From positions 1 through 64,000 of the forward strand of contig CAJUIL010000008.1 of the NCBI GenBank assembly GCA_910586225.1: a stretch of 64,000 bases of DNA, in the 5' to 3' direction. The translations under genes and the position numbers were made by a program. Below are positions 24,126 through 32,906 of the stretch, one piece after another (the stretch's first letter is position 1; each line of letters opens with the position of its first letter). This DNA is from an uncultured Eubacterium sp. (GTDB lineage: Bacteria > Bacillota > Clostridia > Lachnospirales > Lachnospiraceae). Under the pieces are notes generated by a model. That model was not told the DNA's origin. It did no database searches and saw nothing but the letters and a program-made list of their open reading frames with translations.

Positions 24126-24948
24126 ATGACAAAAAGAGCAAAAGTATTAAAGCCAGATACAATATTAAAAAATTATTGGAAGGATAACGGACGGTTTGCA
24201 GACCTTTTCAATGCAGTTTTGTTTGACGGGAAACCGTTTATCAAGCCGGAAGAGCCGGAAGAGCTGGATGACGCGGATACTGACGAATCTTCTATATTAG
24301 AACACCGGGAATTTGTCCAAAGCATACAAGCTTCGCGCGATATCATAAAGACGCGGAAAAAATCGCTGGCACACGGCGTAGAGTTTGTACTTTTGAGAAA
24401 AGAAAGCCAAGAGCATATCCACTATGCGATCCCCCTGCGGGTTATGGGCTATGACTATAGCACCTACAAAAAGCAGTATGACGCAAATGCTAGGAAATAC
24501 AAAGCTTCCGACGGCATGACCGCAGACGAATATCTTTCCCGAATGAAACGGACAGATAAATTTTATCCAGTTATTACACATTATCTTAGATGGAAGTTCC
24601 CAAAAACAAAACGCAAAAGAGCAGGCCATCGAATACTGCGAAAAACATCAAACCGATCGATCCGTGATCATGGCAGTTGCCGGAGCCACGAATACAAGCA
24701 TCAACTATCAAGCTTTTCAGAAAGGTGAGGTTACTATGTGCACATTATTTGACGAAATCGCAAAAGAGCATGAAACAAAAGGCCGTATGGAAGGCCGTAT
24801 GGAAGGCCGAGCCGAAGAAATCATTGAAAGCAGCTATGAAATGAACCTGTCTGAACACGACATCCTGATGCGTCTGCAAAAAAAGCTGGATATCTCCTTG
24901 CAGAAGGCGCAGGAATATTTCAGCAGGTACGCAAAGCATACGATATAA
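24126..24948 (+). pseudogene. Rpn-family (PD-(D/E)XK nuclease/transposase-like) gene with internal deletion
   Basis: The 5' frame reads FADLFNAVLFDGKPFIKPE, then QEHIHYAIPLRVMGYDY and DKFYPVITHYL, typical of Rpn/transposase_31-like proteins of clostridia. At about 24595 the homologous reading moves to another frame, QNAKEQAIEYCEKHQTD and then MAVAGATN, and ends in the charged GRMEGRMEGRAEE tail usual for this family. The middle of the protein, which should follow PVITL, is missing. The promoter and ribosome binding site remain intact, so a truncated product could still be made. Confidence 0.75.
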
Positions 24949-24955
24949 AAAACTT

Positions 24956-24988
24956 CCGGTATCAGGTACAGTAGCCGTACCTGATACC
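24956..24988 (-). terminator. Terminator between Rpn pseudogene and SUKH gene
   Basis: A perfect 12-base stem GGTATCAGGTAC/GTACCTGATACC with a 7-base loop. On the minus strand it is followed by GGAAGTTTTTTAT, so it mainly terminates the SUKH transcript. Confidence 0.8.
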
Positions 24989-25010
24989 AGAAGCTTTTAT
25001 GCGAAAGCTT

Positions 25011-25661
25011 TTATGCGAATCCTTCCATGATCGTCAGAAGCTTTTTATACGCTTTTTCACTGGCGGCTCCATAAATAACCTCCAAGTCGCCACAGTCCAT
25101 TACTACAACCATATGATCATAAGCATTGCTGTAAAAGCTCAGCTCCATCCCAATCCATCCATGAAGCTCGAACGGCTTTTTTTCCAGATTGGACTGGATA
25201 ACCTGCAGCTCCTTTTCCGTCAGCCACAGTACAAAATCATCCGCTTGGTAAGAAAAAGCAAATACCGCTTCATAGCAAAGCACAGACTGTAAAAATTCAC
25301 TGGTTGTATGTGCGCACAGCGTCCAGTTTTTATCATCCATAGACGCATAGACCGGAGGGTCCGCCTCTTTTAAATCCTCCCTGCGGATCCCAGCGCAGCA
25401 GCTTCCCTGATTTTCATTGAGCAGTATCAGATGATCACTATCTATGAGCCATTTCCGGCTGTGAAAATCCTCTGGACGGATCCAGTGGTCTTGCACTCCG
25501 TGTAACGCATCCGTGTCCGCCAGACTACTCCAAAAATCCTCCAGCACCCCTGGCAGCGCACCAAACAGCTCCTTTACAAACGAAATCTCACTTTGGTCAT
25601 ACCCTTTCAGCTGATCCTCCGTTACTGAATACAGCTGCTTTATCATTTCCGGTAAATTCAT
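25011..25661 (-). CDS. SMI1/KNR4 (SUKH) family protein
   Basis: A 216-residue soluble protein. The SUKH pattern is clear: LPGVLEDFW early, LLNENQGSCCAGI in the middle, then EADPPVYASMDDKNW and SEFLQSVLCYEAVF. In bacteria these proteins are usually immunity partners of polymorphic or contact-dependent toxins, but no toxin gene is adjacent, so it is an orphan here. The start MNLPEM follows AAAGGGGG; a longer open frame upstream lacks a site. Confidence 0.85.
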   Translation of the reverse strand: MNLPEMIKQLYSVTEDQLKGYDQSEISFVKELFGALPGVLEDFWSSLADTDALHGVQDHWIRPEDFHSRKWLIDSDHLILLNENQGSCCAGIRREDLKEADPPVYASMDDKNWTLCAHTTSEFLQSVLCYEAVFAFSYQADDFVLWLTEKELQVIQSNLEKKPFELHGWIGMELSFYSNAYDHMVVVMDCGDLEVIYGAASEKAYKKLLTIMEGFA

Positions 25662-25793
25662 TCGTTTTCCCCCTTTAACCCAATACATACTAGCAATTTC
25701 TGACAAAATCAGACCTTGCTCTACCCTATATATCGGATCAATTTGCAGTCACGATTACCCGGATCTTCCTAAAAACAAGATGAAAACAAGCGA

Positions 25794-26654
25794 TCAGAAA
25801 CGTTTTTTTCGCCTTTTGTCCCAGCGCGCCTCGATTTCTTTATAATAAAACGCATTCAGCTCCGCACAAAAAAGCAGGATATACATACAAAAATAGATCC
25901 AGAACATTGTCAGCACAACGGTCGTCAATGAGCCATACATCGAAAACCCGTTAAAATAGCCGACATAAATAGACACCCCTACCGAAAATAAATACCAGAC
26001 GACCGTACATAATACGGCTCCCGGCAGCTGGTTATGAAAGTTCACCTTATGCCCAACAGCTGCCTTGCGGTCTGGCAGCGAATAAAACGCTGTCATAACG
26101 ATCAAGATCATGATGGGTGTAATGATCAAGATCCGGATGTCCAGTATTTTCGACACGACATTCCCAATGACCGGAAGATAAGAAACAAGAAGCTCCTCCA
26201 GCGACCGCCCGAAAATAATGAGCACAAGAAACGTCACGATCGATACAAGGAAGCTGAACGTATAGATGACCGCCTTCATACGCAAAATGATCCAGCTGCG
26301 TTTTTCCTGAACACCATGAACCTCATCCAAGCCATCCGAAAGATAATGCAGCCCCTTCGAAGCCGACCAGATCGCAATCACCGCCGTTGTAGACAAAATG
26401 CCCGTCGATTCGGAAAACACTTCATCCAGCACCGTTATAATAACAGGCTCCAAATAATCCGGCAAATACTGGTGCACCCACTGCAGCAGCATCGCCTCTG
26501 AAATCGGTGTATATTGGATCAGCGTGATAAAAAACATCATCAGCGGCACTAGGGACATCATAATAAAAAAGGCTGTCTGGGCCGCATATGCGCCAATATT
26601 ATCCTCCTTGCACTTATCCATTAACCGCAGTCCGTCTAAAACAACCCGCTTCAT
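25794..26654 (-). CDS. YihY/BrkB-family inner membrane protein
   Basis: A 286-residue protein with six membrane segments and the family blocks AAQTAFFIMMSLVPLMMFF near the N terminus and ELNAFYYKEIEARW at the end. It was once annotated as RNase BN by mistake; true function is unknown. The start MKRVVLDG has GGGGAG just upstream. Between it and the SUKH gene lie 132 bases without recognisable signals. Confidence 0.9.
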   Translation of the reverse strand: MKRVVLDGLRLMDKCKEDNIGAYAAQTAFFIMMSLVPLMMFFITLIQYTPISEAMLLQWVHQYLPDYLEPVIITVLDEVFSESTGILSTTAVIAIWSASKGLHYLSDGLDEVHGVQEKRSWIILRMKAVIYTFSFLVSIVTFLVLIIFGRSLEELLVSYLPVIGNVVSKILDIRILIITPIMILIVMTAFYSLPDRKAAVGHKVNFHNQLPGAVLCTVVWYLFSVGVSIYVGYFNGFSMYGSLTTVVLTMFWIYFCMYILLFCAELNAFYYKEIEARWDKRRKKRF

Positions 26655-26723
26655 ACTCTCCCCTTCCACCTGCCATAATCCACATCAAGCTTCATCCGCT
26701 TTTTGACGATAGCGCGGGTGATG

Positions 26724-28859
26724 CTAGATATGCTGCACCCTTGCTCCGTCATAAAAAAACTCCAAGATCTGTTTGTAATTCCATCCTGCCCTGGCCATTC
26801 CAGCTGCGCCGTACTGACTCATTCCCATGCCGTGCCCGTTGCCGCCGCCTGTCAGCACATAACGGCTGCTTTTTTTATCAAACGAAATAGAAAAATAGGC
26901 GCTTGGCAAAAATCTCACGCTCGTATCCGTCGTCCCATCCGCATAAGTGATCTGCTCCATTGCGCAGCCAAGAATCGAACGTATATTATATTCCGACCTG
27001 ATCTCCACTTTACCAAACTCAAACTGAACGGTCAATACTAAAATTGCTCCGCTTTTGCCCCGCTTCGAACAATACATCTTCTCCACACCGCCGAATCCCT
27101 TTAAGGATGCCGCTTTTTTCGGCTTCTTTTTCACAGTAGAATAAAACGTGATATTGTCCGGATTCAATTCCTGCCGCTGCAGCAGCTTTTCCTTCAGCTC
27201 TTTGAGGCAGGCGCTTAACTCTACCTTCGCCTTCCACCGATAGTAACGGCTGTTGCTGTCAAACGCATCCTTCTTCGGAGAGCGAATGTAGTTCAAAAAG
27301 TCCTTTTCCTTTGACAGATCCAGCTTTTGGCCTTTTTTTTTCGATTCCGAAGGGCTTAATGACTTGATCTTTAAATAAGGATAAGCAGATTCCTCTTGGT
27401 TCCAGATCTCCATATTGGCGGTACGGCCAAACGACGAGGAAAAATAATAAGCGTTTACAAGCTCATCCTGCGCATACAGCACCTCTCCTTCTGTTGCCTG
27501 AACCGCCTGTCGATCCGCTTCCACCGCTTCAGACTGGTTATACACCTGATAATTCGTACTATCATCGATCTGCGCATGATAACGACTGTAATCGTTCGCC
27601 GCCATCTGCCTGTAAACATAGCTGCGCGCGCAAACTGCCTGTGCCTTTAACGCCTCCGTCCCAAAAGAAGCCGGCATTTCGCTTGCCACAACCGAATACA
27701 GGTATTTTTCAATGCTTACGTTATTTACAAGGTAATATCCATCCGCATCCTTATATACTGTCAGCCTGCCATAATAGCCCTTCGAAACCGCCGCTCCGTT
27801 CTTATCTGATAAATAAAGCAATCCATCCGCACCGGACGACTCCACAAGCGCGGACTTTCCTTTTTTCAGCTTCAGCTTTTTCACAGACAGAACCTTCTTT
27901 TTTGTATAGTCTGTCTTTTTTCCGCTTTTTTTGACTGTCCAGCCGGTATTGCAGGTCAAATAAATCTGGTCATAGTGCACGCTTCCATTGTTTAACAGCA
28001 GCACGTCGACGGTTTTCGGAAGCTCCTGCCCCTTTTTGTCTGCCTTTGCCACCGCCGGATCCTGCCCTGACTGGATATCTTTTATTTTTGTAACGGCGCC
28101 GCCCTTTACACAGAGCGTACAAGACGCAGCCCCATCCATGCGCGCCAGCTCCCGCAGGCCGTCGGCGTCCGAACAGGCAAGCTCATATTCTGCTTTGCCA
28201 TATTCCATTGTAATCTTGTCATCTTTTACACTTTGAACGACCGTCTGCCTCAATGGCACCGTTTTTTCCGATTCCGCGATAATACCGAGTATTTTTTGAT
28301 CCATCCGGTAAATACCATATGTATGAAACTGCGATAGCGCAAGCGTGTCCACATCCGCCTGCAGCTCCTCTTTTTCAGTGCGGCAGCTGCTTCCATCCCA
28401 GGACAGCACTAAAACAGTCTCTTTTTCAACCGCTCCTGCAAGATCCAAATAATCCAAAATCTGCGCGTAATAGTCCATGACCGATTCTCGTTTTAAGCGC
28501 TCCTTACCGCCAGTCGCCGGAACCGCCTCCGCAAGCCCAAGTTTTTGCAGCAGTTCCTTGATCTGCCCCTGCGTCACATAAGCGTCCGCATCCCATTCTT
28601 CCAGCAGCGTATCGTCTGCCAAAAATGACATACAAGACGCCAGCTCCGCGTTCGTCACGTATGCCAGCTCCGTTTCCGCTTTTCTATGCCGGAATAGAAA
28701 AAGCAAGGCTCCCGCCGCCAAAGAAAGGAGCACGACCGCACCGATCACCCCTGAGCCTAGCCGTACCGACTGGCCAGGCATCCCTGACTGCCTGCGGCCG
28801 ACCTTACTCATTCTTATGTTTTTACTTCCATATTTTCTCAACTTCTCTGCTCTATCCAT
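26724..28859 (-). CDS. SpoIID/LytB-domain protein
   Basis: About 711 residues. One membrane segment lies near residues 36-56, followed by a long extracytoplasmic part. The SpoIID domain is in the second half (YSVVASEMPASFGTEALKAQ, ARSYVYRQMAAND, and GGGNGHGMGMSQYGAAGMA at the end). SpoIID is a lytic transglycosylase acting on denuded glycan during engulfment. This version is about twice the length of Bacillus SpoIID (343 residues) because of an extra N-terminal region, so it is a SpoIID-like or vegetative LytB-type protein. The start is the ATG with GGAG nine bases upstream; two later ATGs are possible. Confidence 0.85.
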   Translation of the reverse strand: MDRAEKLRKYGSKNIRMSKVGRRQSGMPGQSVRLGSGVIGAVVLLSLAAGALLFLFRHRKAETELAYVTNAELASCMSFLADDTLLEEWDADAYVTQGQIKELLQKLGLAEAVPATGGKERLKRESVMDYYAQILDYLDLAGAVEKETVLVLSWDGSSCRTEKEELQADVDTLALSQFHTYGIYRMDQKILGIIAESEKTVPLRQTVVQSVKDDKITMEYGKAEYELACSDADGLRELARMDGAASCTLCVKGGAVTKIKDIQSGQDPAVAKADKKGQELPKTVDVLLLNNGSVHYDQIYLTCNTGWTVKKSGKKTDYTKKKVLSVKKLKLKKGKSALVESSGADGLLYLSDKNGAAVSKGYYGRLTVYKDADGYYLVNNVSIEKYLYSVVASEMPASFGTEALKAQAVCARSYVYRQMAANDYSRYHAQIDDSTNYQVYNQSEAVEADRQAVQATEGEVLYAQDELVNAYYFSSSFGRTANMEIWNQEESAYPYLKIKSLSPSESKKKGQKLDLSKEKDFLNYIRSPKKDAFDSNSRYYRWKAKVELSACLKELKEKLLQRQELNPDNITFYSTVKKKPKKAASLKGFGGVEKMYCSKRGKSGAILVLTVQFEFGKVEIRSEYNIRSILGCAMEQITYADGTTDTSVRFLPSAYFSISFDKKSSRYVLTGGGNGHGMGMSQYGAAGMARAGWNYKQILEFFYDGARVQHI

Positions 28860-29427
28860 ATCTTCTGCTCCGAAATTTTTTAGCTTCCACGCCCACAGCA
28901 ATCCCTGCAAACAAGCCTGCTACACAAATGATTCGCCTATATACATAAATATCCGCAAATTCCCTTATTTATTCCTGCTATTTTGCACAAACACAACCGT
29001 TTCACTCATCTATGAGCTGTTACATACAAGCATCGCTGTACAATGATAAAAGAAGCTGCGACCGCGCAGCTTCTTTTTTATCTGATTGACCTTAACGCTC
29101 AATATTGTATTTTATCATGTTCTGATTTTATCGGACCGTTTGATATGATTTTTACAAAATCGTACATTCTTATCCTTTTGCCTTTGTATTTTAGATCAAA
29201 ATATCTTTTGTATTTTATCACAGACTTCGTCTGGATTTGTCTTCTGTTTCCTTCAGCTTTTGTATAAAGCACCTTACGTTAACCTTGTTAACGCTTCTCA
29301 TATGCAGGACTCTCTGGTTGTCCCAATCTTTTGCAGCTTAATCTTGCATCTTCTGTATTTTGCATAGGGAGATATCTGCTTTCGTTCTTTTATCCTTTTT
29401 CTTTTGTAAAAACTTGCTTTCATTAGT
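28860..29427. other. AT-rich intergenic stretch without a supported gene
   Basis: Both strands were read. Only short frames without ribosome binding sites are present. The one clear element is the symmetric hairpin near 29047. Nothing else was recognised. Confidence 0.6.
29047..29075. terminator. Strong bidirectional hairpin terminator
   Basis: AAGAAGCTGCG and CGCAGCTTCTT form an 11-base stem with T-runs on both strands (TTCTTTTTT on plus, TTCTTTTATC on minus). It isolates the SpoIID-like gene from the upstream AT-rich region. Confidence 0.8.
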
Positions 29428-29618
29428 AAAAGTACTCCCAAAATGCCGGTCCCACAATTTTGACTCCTAGCAAAGCTAGGTGGGTAACCTCAATGAAGCT
29501 TCTGCCTTCCACTGCGTAATGATGGCCTGACATCTACTTCAAAATCTTGGACTCCCGTAAAAGAAAATGTAGGTTCAAAATAGCAGGTTATCGCACACCC
29601 CAGGAAAGTACTTTTATT
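29428..29618 (-). ncRNA. ssrS: 6S RNA (SsrS) gene
   Basis: About 190 bases whose ends pair perfectly: AAAAGTACTTTCC at the 5' end with GGGAGTACTTTT at the 3' end. The 5' part reads CCTGGGGTGTGCGATAACCT and then GAACCTACATTTTC, motifs that I recall from clostridial 6S RNAs. A long imperfect duplex with a central open region fits the fold that mimics an open promoter and sequesters sigma-A polymerase. A consensus promoter is correctly placed. Covariance-model confirmation was not possible. Confidence 0.75.
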
Positions 29619-29625
29619 AAAATTG

Positions 29626-29654
29626 ATTATACTCTACTATGTGCAGTATTGCAA
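29626..29654 (-). promoter_or_regulatory. 6S RNA promoter
   Basis: TTGCAA (29649-29654), 17 bases, TATAAT (29626-29631) on the minus strand. The predicted transcription start, about seven bases downstream, coincides with the closing stem of the RNA. Confidence 0.8.
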
Positions 29655-30155
29655 CAATTATTTATCCACAAGATGATGTATTTTATGGTATTTTTACTGG
29701 CTGAAACTCCCTAACTGCAGGCTGCTTACATTAAGGTACCGCTTTTTTCCCTTAAATTCAAGGTTTTTCAGGACTTTTCAATAAAACTGCACTATATATT
29801 TCCATGTATTTCTTTCAAAGCCTCGAAAAAAAAATTTGTTCTCAACATCCACCTAATCCTTAAATCCCATTTTACTCATCTGTTTTCAGCTGATCTCAAC
29901 GTGCGTTTAAACGCCTTCGATTTTTTCAAGCTTGATCTTTCACTTTAATACTTTAGATTTATTTTTCTCATACTGTTTTAACTATACTATGAACATGATA
30001 CATTCTTTTTTATATTTAGGCAAGACTCATACTTTTCAAAGAAGCTTAATCTAAAGCTTAAATAAACATTCTTTTTTTATTTATTGTAGAATGAATACTT
30101 ACCATAATTTAGTCTTAATACAGGCTTTTTACATTTTTTATATTTAGATAAAACT
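29655..30155. other. AT-rich spacer without a supported gene
   Basis: Long T-rich tracts and short frames lacking ribosome binding sites. No protein, RNA or mobile-element signature was recognised on either strand. Confidence 0.6.
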
Positions 30156-30362
30156 CATACTTTTGGCCCTGTTTTAGTAGGAACCTTCTGCTTTCGTTAT
30201 GGTCTTAACGTGAACTTCAGATTTACGATTTTCAAATTATGTAAACTTCATGTAACCCTCATACTTTCCACTTACACCTTAACACAGCCTTATGCTTTCA
30301 CTTCCTTATTAACAGAACCCTCATGTTTTCCATTTGCATTCTAACACGAACCCCCTGCTCTC
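30156..30362 (-). repeat. Degenerate tandem repeats, about 31-bp period
   Basis: On the minus strand four units begin GAGAGCAGGGG, GAAAACATGAGGG, GAAAGCATAAGGC and GAAAGTATGAGGG, with unit boundaries at plus positions 30362, 30330, 30299 and 30268 (spacing 32, 31, 31). Two weaker units near 30195 and 30164 are again 31 apart. Units share about half their bases, so this is an old repeat. Confidence 0.6.
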
Positions 30363-30448
30363 ATTTTTCGTTTCATGTAAACCTATAGCGTACTGGCTCG
30401 CTGGTATTTATGGCAACTTTCCCGCAAACTTCCTTACGTAAATGGGAT

Positions 30449-30487
30449 CAAAAAAACAGAAGTCTCACATTTTTTGTGAGACTCCTG
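30449..30487 (-). terminator. pckA terminator
   Basis: AGTCTCAC pairs with GTGAGACT around an A/T loop, followed on the minus strand by TCTGTTTTTTT. It lies just past the pckA stop. Confidence 0.85.
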
Positions 30488-30500
30488 CGTTTTGTACTAA

Positions 30501-32207
30501 TTATAATGAATTTGCCTGTTCCACTACCTTCTCAAGTGCTTCAGCCGCATCTGCAGGAAGCTTGTTAAAGCCGCCTTCCTTCGTATCCAGCTCCTTCACA
30601 TTGTTCAGGCGGTCTGTCATACGCGCCTTCATCTGTTCTACATAATCCTTATCACCTAAATCCGGTACGAAGCCTTCCCATTCGAAGATCTCGATATCGG
30701 TAAACGGTCCCCAAGGCTTGAAATCTGCGCGGTTTTCTACAATCGCTTCCAGAATGCCAAGCGTATCCTTTGGCTGAACCTTCTTGCCCATAAAGTCGCC
30801 TGTGTTGATGATATAGCAATCTACGTTTTTCTCAGCAACAAGCTTTTTGAACTTCTCGTAATCGTTCACAAGCGGATACGTACGGAATGGATTCGCATAT
30901 GGTTCGATTACAAGTGCGTTCGGATCTACGCCAGGAGCAAGTCTTTCTGCTGTCGAGCGCTTTGTCGCAAGTGTTGCGCCCATTACAGATGCCAGAGAAG
31001 CGCCTTTTAATTTTACAACTGGCGGCAATGTCTGATCTTTCATGATCCAGAAAATAGCGTTAACCGGACTGTCAATCTTGTCCACACGGTTCGGTGACCA
31101 CAGCTTGGATTTGATCGCACGTCCATTACCGTTACGGATATCTTCGGTAACAAGCACAACCTTGCCTTCATCATCCAACGTTGCGGAACAGTTCTGCGCT
31201 GTTAACAAGAATTTGTTATCCTCGCAGGCAGTCGGATAATCTGCAGTCTTATCAAAGTAAGTAGGCTCTAACGCGATCGAAGCACAAGTATCTGTGTTGA
31301 TAACAAACGCGTCGTCATGTAGTACTTTAATAGAAGGATATTTTCCGTCATGCTTTGCATGAGTCAATGTGGACTTGCCGGAACCTGACAGACCAAATAC
31401 AGCAGCTACATACTTAGAGCCGTCGTCTCTTGTATATTCCTTCTGTCCGCCGTGGCAGGATGCATAGCCATTTCTGTTTGCGATCGCCCATGCAAGTGTT
31501 AACGTCCCCTTCTTATGCTCTCCGAAATATCTCATGCCAAGAATTGCTGCGCAGTTTGTTTCGGTGTTAAAGTAGCATAAGCACTTACCATCGCATACAT
31601 CCGTCTGGTCAGAGCCAGTCCACTGAGGATCAGAGAAAATGTAAACGTCCGGTTCATTGCCGTTTCCGACTGGAAGGGACTGCTTGTACATTTTCGTATA
31701 CGTATCATTCATATACTGGAAGTTCAGCATCCAGTTGTAAAGGATGTTCTCTTCTCCTTCTGGGATCAGCAGATGAGCCTTTACCATAAATTCCGGATCC
31801 AGTCCAATGAATACCTGCGCATGATACATCATTTTCCAGCGCGTATCATAAACAGCATCCATTAAAATTTTGTCCAGCTTAGCGCAATCCGTACCTTCCT
31901 TACCGGTGATCCTTCTTGCAGCCGCATAACGGCCAGTGATCGAACCATCGTTAAACAGCAGCACCTTCGCTTCCGGCTCCAGACCGATCTCCTCCGCCTT
32001 ATATACTGGCATATCCGTTACGATTGTTCCCGGTGAATTTTTCGCCAGCTCATAAGCTTCTCTTAAGGTGTTTACTTTTACGACATTATTGCCGTAAAAT
32101 GGAGCTTCGATGATGGCACGCGTATTTGTGACAGGGGAGCTTGCTTTTGGGAAGCCCACCTTATTCGGGCCGATTTCGGCTCTTGGATAAAAGGCTTTTG
32201 TTGACAT
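30501..32207 (-). CDS. pckA: Phosphoenolpyruvate carboxykinase (ATP)
   Basis: Interconverts oxaloacetate + ATP and phosphoenolpyruvate + CO2 + ADP. In fermenting clostridia it can run toward oxaloacetate. The kinase-1a P-loop GLSGSGKST, the metal/oxaloacetate-binding HDDAFVI block and ACEDNKF are present. 568 residues is somewhat longer than E. coli PckA (540). AAGGAGG precedes the ATG. Citrate synthase, divergent and about 700 bases away, uses oxaloacetate, so the two probably feed a partial TCA/glutamate branch. Confidence 0.95.
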   Translation of the reverse strand: MSTKAFYPRAEIGPNKVGFPKASSPVTNTRAIIEAPFYGNNVVKVNTLREAYELAKNSPGTIVTDMPVYKAEEIGLEPEAKVLLFNDGSITGRYAAARRITGKEGTDCAKLDKILMDAVYDTRWKMMYHAQVFIGLDPEFMVKAHLLIPEGEENILYNWMLNFQYMNDTYTKMYKQSLPVGNGNEPDVYIFSDPQWTGSDQTDVCDGKCLCYFNTETNCAAILGMRYFGEHKKGTLTLAWAIANRNGYASCHGGQKEYTRDDGSKYVAAVFGLSGSGKSTLTHAKHDGKYPSIKVLHDDAFVINTDTCASIALEPTYFDKTADYPTACEDNKFLLTAQNCSATLDDEGKVVLVTEDIRNGNGRAIKSKLWSPNRVDKIDSPVNAIFWIMKDQTLPPVVKLKGASLASVMGATLATKRSTAERLAPGVDPNALVIEPYANPFRTYPLVNDYEKFKKLVAEKNVDCYIINTGDFMGKKVQPKDTLGILEAIVENRADFKPWGPFTDIEIFEWEGFVPDLGDKDYVEQMKARMTDRLNNVKELDTKEGGFNKLPADAAEALEKVVEQANSL

Positions 32208-32244
32208 GAATCTATTCCTCCTTAATTTTATTTTTAGGATTATG

Positions 32245-32264
32245 TTTCCGTTTGAAAACGGAAA
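32245..32264. promoter_or_regulatory. Palindrome in the pckA 5' UTR
   Basis: TTTCCGTTT and AAACGGAAA form a perfect 9-base inverted repeat with a 2-base centre, about 15 bases after the predicted transcription start. It could be a repressor operator or an mRNA-stabilising hairpin. Confidence 0.55.
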
Positions 32265-32279
32265 ATTTCACTAACATAA

Positions 32280-32307
32280 ACTATACACCATGTTATTTTT
32301 TTGTCAA
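32280..32307 (-). promoter_or_regulatory. pckA promoter
   Basis: TTGACA (32302-32307), 16 bases, TATAGT (32280-32285) on the minus strand, preceded by A/T-rich DNA that may act as an UP element. Confidence 0.7.
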
Positions 32308-32375
32308 TCTTTTTTAGATAAAAAAATTATTTTTTGAGGTTTTTGTGCGTGGGAGGGGATGCATGGAGAGGACTC

Positions 32376-32624
32376 TGGCTGAAGGAAGTGGAGCTGTCAT
32401 GTTGTCCCCATAAGACATGATATTTCTGGTTTCAGAATCTAAGAATTACTAAGTATTCTGCGGTTAGGTCTTGGCTGCAGACGGTCGCAGCACCAATTCG
32501 CCCTGGCTGGCACCAGAAGCTAAAGGATACCGCTTGGCTTCGCCCTTGGTTTTGTAGCAGAATACCAAGTAATTCTAATTTTCTTGCACAAGGCCCAACG
32601 AGACAGCCCCACTCCCTTCAGCCA
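32376..32624. repeat. 249-bp imperfect palindrome between pckA and citrate synthase
   Basis: The outer arms 32376-32398 and 32602-32624 match in 21 of 23 bases when inverted (TGGCTGAAGGAAGTGG against TGGCTGAAGGGAGTGG). Inner arms 32441-32461 and 32557-32578 also pair (AAGAATTACT...TATTCTGC). A GC-richer loop of about 95 bases sits inside. No transposase or supported coding frame is present. It resembles a MITE or a structured RNA gene. Confidence 0.7.
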
Positions 32625-32852
32625 GCTGGTTTTCACAAGCATTATGTACGCATCAAGGTATTTAGGGGGTTTAAATGAGGAACAGGTGTACGTATTTAAG
32701 CTATAGGAACTTAAAAATCGTACATTGCATGAGGGATATGTAACGCCATGTACCTGTTTTCTAAAAAATCCTATCCAAAACCGTTCCTTTGAAAACATTT
32801 CATTAATTTTTTATTAATTTTGTAAAAACTTGCACAATATTAATAATTTTTC

Positions 32853-32882
32853 TTGTTTTCAGGTTTTATCCTGTGTTAAGAT
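32853..32882 (+). promoter_or_regulatory. Citrate synthase promoter
   Basis: TTGTTT (32853-32858), 18 bases, TAAGAT (32877-32882). Moderate match to sigma-A; the start codon is 24 bases further. Confidence 0.5.
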
Positions 32883-32906
32883 AGTTGGCAGACAGGAGGT
32901 ATGTTT

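Noticed and set aside
29043..29267. A 74-codon plus-strand frame in the AT-rich gap
   Set aside because: It begins inside a terminator hairpin, has no Shine-Dalgarno sequence and a composition typical of non-coding AT-rich DNA.
30156..30362. Possible CRISPR array
   Set aside because: Unit length is about 31 bp with no distinct conserved repeat and variable spacer; units are degenerate throughout and no cas genes are present.
32520..32798. A 92-codon minus-strand frame between pckA and citrate synthase
   Set aside because: It starts without a ribosome binding site, runs through the right arm of the palindrome and has no family-like features.
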